From NCBI GenBank assembly GCA_018666235.1, contig JABJAB010000100.1, positions 1-5,157 of the forward strand: 5,157 nucleotides of DNA, read 5' to 3'. A program made the translations under genes and the position numbers. Positions 1 to 5,157 of this stretch are shown one piece after another. The notes beneath the pieces were generated by a model, which saw nothing but the letters and a program-made list of their open reading frames with translations, did not search any database and was not told where the DNA came from. The first letter of the stretch is position 1, and each line of letters starts with the position of its first letter. This stretch comes from Ilumatobacter sp. (GTDB taxonomy: Bacteria > Actinomycetota > Acidimicrobiia > Acidimicrobiales > Ilumatobacteraceae).

Positions 1-52
1 AACTTCTCAGCGAAGGTCAGTAGTCGCCAGCTCGATCTGAAAGCATCTGCAG
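1..52. other. Left-edge leader before the DUF2817 gene
   Basis: Short stretch ahead of the first gene. All three forward frames reach a stop quickly: TAG at 21-23, TGA at 38-40, and one frame that stays open into the next gene. An upstream gene could therefore end here, but nothing identifies one. The purine run GAAAG at 39-43, nine bases before the ATG at 53, is the only weak Shine-Dalgarno-like sequence. No convincing -10/-35 pair was seen. Confidence 0.3.
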
Positions 53-1129
53 ATGACCCGTCTCCTCGACCAGACCTACGCCGTCGCACGTCGACGCTTT
101 CTTGATGCCGCCTCGACCGCCGGGGCTGAGGTCACCTCGTTTCCGCATCCGGTGAGCGGACGCGAAGGCGAGGAGTTGGCAATCGATGTCGCCGTGCTGG
201 GCTCAGCTGACGCCACCGATGTGTTGCTGTTCGTGTCGGGCACGCATGGTGTCGAGGGGTACGCCGGGTCGGCCCTGCAGTCCTGGTGGCTCGACGAATG
301 CTCGGGTCACTGCTCGGAAAGCTTGCGAGTTGTCCTTCTGCACGCCTTCAACCCGGTCGGTTTTTCCTGGGTGCGACGCGTCAATGAAGACAATGTCGAT
401 GTCAATCGCAACTTCGTCGACTGGGCCGACGTGCCAGGCAACATGGGGTACGGCGATATTGCCGATCTGCTCGTGCCGGCAATCTGGGACGATGAGACCC
501 AGCAGATGACCACCGCAGCGCTGATGGGGGTGGCGGGTGAGGTCGGCCTCGGCCGATTCCAGGAGATCGTGAGCGGTGGTCAGTACGACCATCCGACGGG
601 AATCTTCCACGGTGGATCGGGGCCGGTTTGGTCGAATCGTTGGATGCATGAGCACCTTGCCGAAATCGTTGGCGGTGCACAGCGGCTTGGCGTCGTCGAT
701 CTCCATACTGGGCTGGGTCCATGGGGCCACGGCGAACTGATCTCCCATCACGCCAAGGGTGATCCCGGCTACCAGCGCGGCACGGACTGGTGGGGCGAGG
801 TCCGATCGATGCATGATGGCGAGAGTGTGTCGGCGGCGCTCAGCGGCGACTGGCTGGGGGCTCTTGACGGGCTGCTGCCTGATGTCGAAGTCACCTCGGC
901 CGCTCTCGAGTTCGGAACGGTGGACGTCTTCAGCGTGCTCCAGTCGTTGCGTGCCGATGCGTGGCTGCACGCCTACGGCGATCCGACCGGGGACGACGCG
1001 TCGGCGATCCGAGCCCAGGTGCGCGCGAGCTTTGCCGACGATGACCCGGCCTGGCTCGAGGCGCTGATCGAGCGGTTCAGCGCTGTCGCTGGCGAAGCGC
1101 TGCAGGCGCTGTCCCGCAGCACCCGCTGA
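53..1129 (+). CDS. DUF2817 family protein, M14-like zinc carboxypeptidase fold
   Basis: A 358-residue protein that matches the DUF2817 family in motif order and length. The family is related to M14 zinc carboxypeptidases and succinylglutamate desuccinylase/aspartoacylase enzymes. Visible motifs are SGTHGVEGYAGS at 62-73, where H65 and E68 are the expected zinc ligands; DVNRNF at 116-121, which resembles the Asn-Arg substrate-carboxylate site of M14 enzymes; DLHTGLG at 216-222, where H218 is the expected third ligand; and ALEFGT at 284-289, where E286 fits the catalytic glutamate. All the expected metal and catalytic residues are present, so the enzyme should be active as a hydrolase of an amide or peptide bond. 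The true substrate of the family is unknown to me. There is no signal peptide or membrane segment, so it is probably cytoplasmic. The start at 53 places the usual family N-terminus (LLDQTYAVARRRFLDAA) at the beginning. It converges on the TetR gene, and no partner gene is visible. Confidence 0.88.
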   Translation: MTRLLDQTYAVARRRFLDAASTAGAEVTSFPHPVSGREGEELAIDVAVLGSADATDVLLFVSGTHGVEGYAGSALQSWWLDECSGHCSESLRVVLLHAFNPVGFSWVRRVNEDNVDVNRNFVDWADVPGNMGYGDIADLLVPAIWDDETQQMTTAALMGVAGEVGLGRFQEIVSGGQYDHPTGIFHGGSGPVWSNRWMHEHLAEIVGGAQRLGVVDLHTGLGPWGHGELISHHAKGDPGYQRGTDWWGEVRSMHDGESVSAALSGDWLGALDGLLPDVEVTSAALEFGTVDVFSVLQSLRADAWLHAYGDPTGDDASAIRAQVRASFADDDPAWLEALIERFSAVAGEALQALSRSTR

Positions 1130-1166
1130 CGCCAGCTTTGAGTTGGTCGAGCGGGTGGTCAGCGGG
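1122..1166. terminator. Inverted repeat between convergent genes, possible bidirectional terminator
   Basis: CCCGCTGAC at 1122-1130 and GTCAGCGGG at 1158-1166 are perfect 9-bp reverse complements around a 27-base loop. Each arm contains the stop codon of one of the two convergent genes (TGA 1127-1129 on +, TGA read from 1161-1159 on -). Part of the loop (CCA at 1132-1134 with TGG at 1144-1146) could pair as a small inner stem. The placement fits a two-way terminator, but there is no clear T-run on either side, so it would not be a classical intrinsic terminator. Both genes ending in the same CGC-TGA-C could also produce much of the symmetry by chance. Confidence 0.4.
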
Positions 1167-1791
1167 GCGCGTTGGTTCGAATGAAGTTGTCGATCACCCG
1201 GCCGACGAGTGCATCGTCGATCGGCCGATCGGTGAGGAGCCGCGCATAGATCAACGACCCGGCCATTGAGGCGAGGCCGAGTTCGACGTCGACGTCAGCG
1301 CTGAGCTCACCTTTCGCAACGCCCGCCGATGTGATGGCGGTGTACACCACGCGGAACTCCTGCATGAAGGTGTTGCGAACCAACGCAACCGCATCATCAT
1401 GTAGCCCGCGTTCCATCATCATCGCGATGATCCGAGTGCGGACCGGGTCACGCAGGTCGCTCGCAAGGTGATCGAGGAACATCCGCAGATCCGTCCGCAG
1501 ATCGCCCGTGATGTCGTTGTGGTTGGGAACATTCTTTCCGATTGCCTCCGCCGTGACAAAGAGCAGGTCGGAGCGCTCGGGGAAGTGCTTGTAGACCGTG
1601 GTCCGGCTCACGCCCGCTGCTGCAGCGACCCGCGCGTGGGTAATCGCGTCCGGGCCATTGTCGAGCAGGAGTTGAGCAGCGGCACTGACGACTGAGGTGC
1701 GAGAGCGTTCGACCCGTGGGTCGACATCGCCGGCTGGGACCTGGGTCTCGACGGATGGCTGCGCCCCTGGTTCGTGGTTGGGTTGAGTCAT
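1159..1791 (-). CDS. TetR/AcrR family transcriptional regulator
   Basis: A 210-residue one-component repressor. After a charged, probably flexible tail of about 30 residues, the N-terminal DNA-binding domain runs from about 31 to 80. Helix 1 is RTSVVSAAAQLLLDNG, and the helix-turn-helix is ITHARVAAAAGVSRTTVYKHF at 50-70, with the family signature GVSRTTVYKHFP followed by ERSDLL. Residues about 95-207 form the helical ligand-binding and dimerisation domain, ending in an amphipathic segment (LVGRVIDNFIRTN). It resembles the C-terminal domains of actinobacterial TetR proteins, but the ligand cannot be read from sequence. The ATG at 1791 has no evident Shine-Dalgarno sequence. The gene is divergent from the MMPL transporter, the usual arrangement for a local repressor of an exporter, so that gene is the most likely target, along with its own promoter. 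The inducer may be a transporter substrate (inference). Confidence 0.93.
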   Translation of the reverse strand: MTQPNHEPGAQPSVETQVPAGDVDPRVERSRTSVVSAAAQLLLDNGPDAITHARVAAAAGVSRTTVYKHFPERSDLLFVTAEAIGKNVPNHNDITGDLRTDLRMFLDHLASDLRDPVRTRIIAMMMERGLHDDAVALVRNTFMQEFRVVYTAITSAGVAKGELSADVDVELGLASMAGSLIYARLLTDRPIDDALVGRVIDNFIRTNAPR

Positions 1792-1808
1792 CGCGAATCG
1801 GTCGGGTT

Positions 1809-1822
1809 GTGTCGTTGGACAC
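1809..1822. promoter_or_regulatory. Inverted repeat in the divergent region, candidate TetR operator 1
   Basis: GTGTC-GTTG-GACAC is a perfect 5-bp inverted repeat with a 4-base spacer. An outer T/A pair at 1807/1824 also matches, across one mismatch. It lies 18 bases upstream of the TetR start codon and about 50 bases upstream of the favoured transporter start. TetR proteins usually bind palindromes of this overall size near divergent promoters. The position supports an operator, but half-sites this short also occur by chance. Confidence 0.35.
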
Positions 1823-1849
1823 GATGGGTGGTCAGTGCTTGCAAAGCCT

Positions 1850-1865
1850 CATGGTACCGACCATG
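1850..1865. promoter_or_regulatory. Inverted repeat in the divergent region, candidate TetR operator 2
   Basis: CATGGT-ACCG-ACCATG is a perfect 6-bp inverted repeat with a 4-base spacer, just upstream of the favoured transporter start at 1875. On the minus strand its left arm contains TACCAT (1856 to 1851), four of six matches to a -10 box. TTCATG (1879 to 1874) lies 17 bases ahead of it as a poor -35. If that is the TetR promoter, this site would give autorepression. It may equally be the only operator, or a chance palindrome. Confidence 0.35.
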
Positions 1866-1874
1866 CTCCCATTC

Positions 1875-4265
1875 ATGAACAAATTGTCCAACAACGCGGA
1901 AGGCGATGGGGCGACGCCGCTGGGTCCGAACGCGTCGATCTGGGAACGCCTCGGATCGTTCGCATTCCGTCGCCGCCGTACCGTCCTCGCCGCATGGGTG
2001 GTCGTGCTCGTGGGCACGTTGGCCGCAGTTGGGAGCATCGGAAGTTCGTCGGAGAGTTCGTTCGAGAGCCCCGACTCCGACTCGCTGGCTGGTTTTGAGA
2101 TCTTGAAGGAGAATTTCGGTGCGGGAGGAAGCTTCATCTCCGGCTCGATCGTGTTTGAAGCTGAGCAGGGCGTCGGAGCCTCCGTGGTCCAAGTCGAGAT
2201 GTCGGCATTGTTTGACGAGGTCGGCGCCATCGAGGAAGTCACACTGACGAGCCCCTACTCGCCGATCGGCGAACAGCGCGGCCTCGTGTCTCCCGATGGA
2301 TCAATCGCCTATGCCAGCATCGACTTCGACGAGAACACCGATGAGCTTCGAGCGAGTGAGATTGGTCGCGACATTGAGACGCTCGTCGACCAGATCGACA
2401 TCGATGGTGTCAGCATCAAGATCGGTGGCGCCGCACTTGCCGAGTTCGAGCCCCCGGAGTCTGAACTGATCGGCCTGGCATTCGCGGTGGTCATTCTCAT
2501 CTTGGCGTTCGGGTCGGTGCTCGCAATGGGCCTGCCGATTGGCGTCGCCCTGTTCGGCGTCGGCATCGGTGTCGGCACCATCACGCTGCTCACCAACGTG
2601 ATGTCAATCCCGGACTTCGCCACCACGTTGGGCGCCATGATCGGTCTCGGTGTCGGCATCGACTACGCGCTGTTCATCGTCACCCGGTACCGAGAGGGCA
2701 CGCGCGACGGCATGTCGCCGCACGATGCAACAGTGCGTGCGATCGACACCGCTGGACGAGCGGTACTGTTTGCCGGCCTCACGGTGGTGATCTCTCTGCT
2801 CGGCATGTTCGTGATGCAACTCGCGTTCATCAACGGTCTCGCCACTGGCGCGGCGGTCACGGTGGCGATCACCATGGTTGCCTCGGTCACGCTGCTGCCT
2901 GCACTGATCGGTTTCGCCGGTGAGCGCGTTGAGGTCACCCGCTGGCGTGGCTTGATCATGGCTGGATTTGTCGCCGTGGCGCTCCTGGCCGTCGGCCTCG
3001 GCTTCGCTCCCTTGGCTGCAGTGTTCGTCGTGATGGCGATTGCCACGCTGGTGACGTCGTTCTTCATCACGGGGCTGCGCGAAGTGGTGCCACCTCGCGC
3101 AGAGAAGCCGCTGCGCGAGACATGGGCCTATCGGTGGAGCCGCTTTGTGCAGCACCACTCGTGGCCGATGGCAATCGGCGTCACCGTGCTGTTGCTCGTA
3201 ATGAGTATTCCGGTGCTCAGTCTGCGCCTTGGTTTCGGCGACGAGAGCACGTTCGCGGAAGACACCACCACCCGCCAGGCATACGAACTGCTCGCGGAAG
3301 GCTTCGGTGCCGGGAGCAACGGCCCGCTGCTGGTGGTTGCAGAACTGGACGACCCGAGTCAGCTCGGCGCGGCGCAGAACCTCGTTGCGACACTGAACGA
3401 TGCGGACGGCGTTGCGCGCGCACTCGGACCGATCCCATCCGAGAACGAGCAGGCGTTCCAGATCTTTGTCGTCCCCGAGACTGGCCCGCAGGACGAGGCC
3501 ACCTCGGCCCTGGTGCGCGAGTTGCGCGACACCGTGATCCCGGGAGCGGTCGAGGGGTCGGGGCTTGACGTGAAGGTGACGGGAGCTGTCGCGTCAAGCA
3601 TTGACTTCTCTGATTATCTCGGGGCCCGACTCCCGGTGTTCTTCCTCGCTGTCTTGACGCTGTCGTTTCTGCTGCTGATGATGGTGTTCCGCTCGGTGCT
3701 GGTCCCGCTCAAGGCCGTCATCATGAACCTGCTGTCGATCGGCGCCGCGTACGGCATCGTCATCGCCGTCTTCCAATGGGGTTGGGGTGTTGAGCTGTTG
3801 GGAACCGGCAGCGGTCCGATCGAGCCGTTCCTGCCGATGATGCTCTTCGCCATCGTGTTTGGTCTCTCAATGGATTACGAGGTCTTCCTCTTGTCACGGG
3901 TGCGCGAGGAATACGACAAGACGGGCGATCCGGTGACCTCGGTTGCAGACGGACTCGCAGCCACCGCCCGCGTCATCACTGCAGCGGCGGCGATCATGGT
4001 TGTGGTCTTTGGCAGCTTCGTGCTCGAGGACGCTCGTGTGATCAAGATGTTCGGTCTCGGGCTGGCAACGGCGATCTTCCTCGACGCGACACTGGTGCGC
4101 ATGTTGCTCGTCCCCGCGACGATGGAGTTACTCGGTGAGAAGAACTGGTGGTTGCCGAAATGGTTGGATCGTCTCCTGCCCGCGCTGAACGTCGAGGGTG
4201 GACATGACGAGGGTGCAATCGCTGGCGAGGAGCCCGAGCCCGAGCGCGAACTCGTCGACGCCTGA
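1875..4265 (+). CDS. MMPL family (RND superfamily) membrane transporter
   Basis: A 796-residue inner-membrane exporter with the two-fold MMPL layout. Numbering is from ATG 1875. A cytoplasmic WERLGSFAFRRRR leads into TM1 (35-56), then a periplasmic porter domain (57-196), TM2-TM6 (about 197-347), TM7 (430-450), a second porter domain (451-583), TM8-TM12 (about 584-750) and an acidic cytoplasmic tail. The proton-relay Asp-Tyr pairs are intact: GVGIDYALF in TM4 (D263-Y264) and GLSMDYEVF in TM10 (D667-Y668). The family moves lipids, pigments or drugs using the proton gradient; the substrate here is unknown. Two extra hydrophobic stretches lie between TM6 and TM7. The frame is open back to an ATG at 1716 inside the TetR gene, and ATGs at 1824, 1851 and 1863 are alternatives. 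I chose 1875 because it leaves room for a divergent promoter and a normal short N-terminus; no start has a good Shine-Dalgarno. Repression by the neighbouring TetR protein is likely. Confidence 0.9.
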   Translation: MNKLSNNAEGDGATPLGPNASIWERLGSFAFRRRRTVLAAWVVVLVGTLAAVGSIGSSSESSFESPDSDSLAGFEILKENFGAGGSFISGSIVFEAEQGVGASVVQVEMSALFDEVGAIEEVTLTSPYSPIGEQRGLVSPDGSIAYASIDFDENTDELRASEIGRDIETLVDQIDIDGVSIKIGGAALAEFEPPESELIGLAFAVVILILAFGSVLAMGLPIGVALFGVGIGVGTITLLTNVMSIPDFATTLGAMIGLGVGIDYALFIVTRYREGTRDGMSPHDATVRAIDTAGRAVLFAGLTVVISLLGMFVMQLAFINGLATGAAVTVAITMVASVTLLPALIGFAGERVEVTRWRGLIMAGFVAVALLAVGLGFAPLAAVFVVMAIATLVTSFFITGLREVVPPRAEKPLRETWAYRWSRFVQHHSWPMAIGVTVLLLVMSIPVLSLRLGFGDESTFAEDTTTRQAYELLAEGFGAGSNGPLLVVAELDDPSQLGAAQNLVATLNDADGVARALGPIPSENEQAFQIFVVPETGPQDEATSALVRELRDTVIPGAVEGSGLDVKVTGAVASSIDFSDYLGARLPVFFLAVLTLSFLLLMMVFRSVLVPLKAVIMNLLSIGAAYGIVIAVFQWGWGVELLGTGSGPIEPFLPMMLFAIVFGLSMDYEVFLLSRVREEYDKTGDPVTSVADGLAATARVITAAAAIMVVVFGSFVLEDARVIKMFGLGLATAIFLDATLVRMLLVPATMELLGEKNWWLPKWLDRLLPALNVEGGHDEGAIAGEEPEPERELVDA

Positions 4266-4270
4266 CCGCA

Positions 4271-4283
4271 GTCGTCAGACGAC
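4271..4283. other. Short palindrome at the transporter/leuS convergent junction
   Basis: GTCGTC-A-GACGAC is a perfect 6-bp palindrome around one base, straddling the leuS stop codon and the 9-base gap after the transporter stop. As RNA it could form only a 4-bp stem with a 5-base loop. TCGTCG at 4252-4257 could alternatively pair with CGACGA at 4280-4285. No T-run follows on either strand, so a role in ending transcription is weakly supported. Confidence 0.15.
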
Positions 4284-5157
4284 GATGTTGACCATGCGGC
4301 CGGGCACGACGATGACTTTCTTCGGCGTGTTGCCCGCGAGTGTGGCAATCACCTTCTCGTCGGCCAGCGCCGCCGCTTCGGTTGTGGCCTGGTCGGCGTC
4401 GGCGGGGATGGTGATTCGGCCGCGCACCTTGCCGTTGACCTGGACAGGGACCTCGATGGTGTCGTCGACGAGTAGCGCCGGATCAGCGGTTGGGAACTCG
4501 ATGTAGGCCACGGTGTCGTCATGGCCGAGCTTGCGCCACAGTTCCTCGGTGATGTGCGGGACGAGTGGTGCCAGCATGCGAATCATCGCTTCGGCGACCG
4601 CTCGGGGTGTGGCGTCGAGTTTGGTGACGCCGTTGTTCAACTCGATCAGCTTGGCGATCGCCGTGTTGAACCGGAGTGCGTCCATCTCAATGCGAACGAC
4701 ATCGATGGTCCGATGCAACAGCTTGTCGGTCGCGGCGTCAGGAGCGGTGTCGACAACAGTGCAGGCGCCAGTTTCTTCGTCGACCATGTTGCGCCAGAGC
4801 CGCTGCAGGAAGCGGTACATGCCGACGACGTCACGTGTTTCCCACGGCCGCGATGCGTCGAGTGGGCCCATGGCCATCTCGTAGAGGCGCAACGTGTCGG
4901 CCCCGTACTCCTCGTACATCTCGTCGGGCGAGACGGCGTTCTTCAGCGACTTGCCCATCTTGCCCCACTCGCGTGCGACCGGTTGGCCGTCGTGGGTGAA
5001 GCCGGCGTCCTCTGACCCTTCGACTTCCGTCGCCTCGACATAGATCTCGCGTTCGTCCTTGAACGCCGCGGCCATGATGTAGCCCTGGTTGAACAGGCGG
5101 GCGTACGGCTCTTTGGAGCTGACGTGGCCAAGGTCGAACAAGACCTTGTGCCAGAAC
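4275..5157 (-). CDS. leuS: Leucyl-tRNA synthetase, C-terminal part (cut by the window end)
   Basis: The last 293 or so codons of a class I aminoacyl-tRNA synthetase that charges tRNA-Leu in the cytoplasm. The visible protein begins FWHKVLFDLGHVSSKEP, a highly conserved LeuS stretch of the catalytic domain, and runs without interruption to the stop at 4275-4277. The class I signature loop is KMGKS-LKN (bases 4947-4961 for KMGKS), with glycine in place of the usual serine of KMSKS; the ATP-contacting lysines remain. I recall the same G in other actinobacterial LeuS proteins. Next come YGADTLRLYEMAMGPLDASRPW and the helical anticodon-binding domain (LAPLVPHITEELWRKLG). The compact C-terminal domain follows (VQVNGKVRGRITIPADAD to the end), which contacts the tRNA elbow. 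The N-terminal HIGH motif and editing domain lie outside the window. A TTG at 5141 is only an internal leucine codon, not a start. The gene is essential housekeeping and unrelated to the transporter it faces. Confidence 0.97.
   Translation of the reverse strand, partial: FWHKVLFDLGHVSSKEPYARLFNQGYIMAAAFKDEREIYVEATEVEGSEDAGFTHDGQPVAREWGKMGKSLKNAVSPDEMYEEYGADTLRLYEMAMGPLDASRPWETRDVVGMYRFLQRLWRNMVDEETGACTVVDTAPDAATDKLLHRTIDVVRIEMDALRFNTAIAKLIELNNGVTKLDATPRAVAEAMIRMLAPLVPHITEELWRKLGHDDTVAYIEFPTADPALLVDDTIEVPVQVNGKVRGRITIPADADQATTEAAALADEKVIATLAGNTPKKVIVVPGRMVNIVV

Noticed and set aside
203..970. Long 255-residue open frame on the minus strand inside the DUF2817 gene
   Set aside because: It lies wholly antisense to a gene with clear family motifs, its translation resembles no family and is rich in His/Arg, and such shadow frames are expected in GC-rich DNA.
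1448..1822. 124-residue minus-strand frame overlapping the TetR gene
   Set aside because: It is an Arg/Pro-rich out-of-frame reading of the TetR coding sequence. The TetR frame contains a full helix-turn-helix signature.
1716..1874. N-terminal extension of the transporter from the ATG at 1716
   Set aside because: The first 53 residues overlap the TetR gene and the control region, carry no family motif, and would place the promoter inside the repressor gene.
2604..3158. 184-residue minus-strand open frame inside the transporter
   Set aside because: Its His/Arg/Asp-rich low-complexity composition is typical of an antisense shadow of hydrophobic codons, and it overlaps an intact transporter frame.
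4521..5015. 164-residue plus-strand open frame opposite leuS
   Set aside because: It is entirely antisense to a highly conserved housekeeping gene, with no recognisable domain or ribosome-binding site.

Overview
The window comes from a GC-rich bacterial chromosome with tightly packed genes. The leucyl-tRNA synthetase fragment carries the catalytic loop in the form KMGKS-LKN. An MMPL transporter is paired with a TetR regulator, and ribosome-binding sites are weak or absent. Together these suggest an actinobacterial (Actinomycetota) lineage, perhaps an Acidimicrobiia-type marine or soil organism. The phylum is an inference from protein style and base composition; the genus is not determined.

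Layout from left to right: a DUF2817 (M14-like zinc peptidase fold) protein on the + strand (53-1129); a TetR-family repressor on the - strand (1159-1791), convergent with it; an MMPL/RND-superfamily membrane transporter on the + strand (about 1875-4265), divergent from the repressor; and the C-terminal third of leucyl-tRNA synthetase (leuS) on the - strand (4275 to the window end), convergent with the transporter. Nearly all bases are coding. The only non-coding stretches are 52 bases at the left edge, 29 bases between the first two genes, about 83 bases of divergent control region, and 9 bases between the transporter and leuS. No tRNA, rRNA, CRISPR array, insertion sequence or phage feature was seen.

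The functional unit is the divergent pair. The TetR protein very probably represses the transporter, and perhaps itself, from the short shared control region, which holds two perfect short inverted repeats that could be operators. The DUF2817 enzyme and leuS look like unrelated neighbours.

I see no new multi-gene system here. The points most worth a second look are two extra hydrophobic segments in the middle of the transporter, the two inverted repeats in the divergent promoter region, and a 9-bp perfect inverted repeat that contains the stop codons of the two convergent genes at the left.
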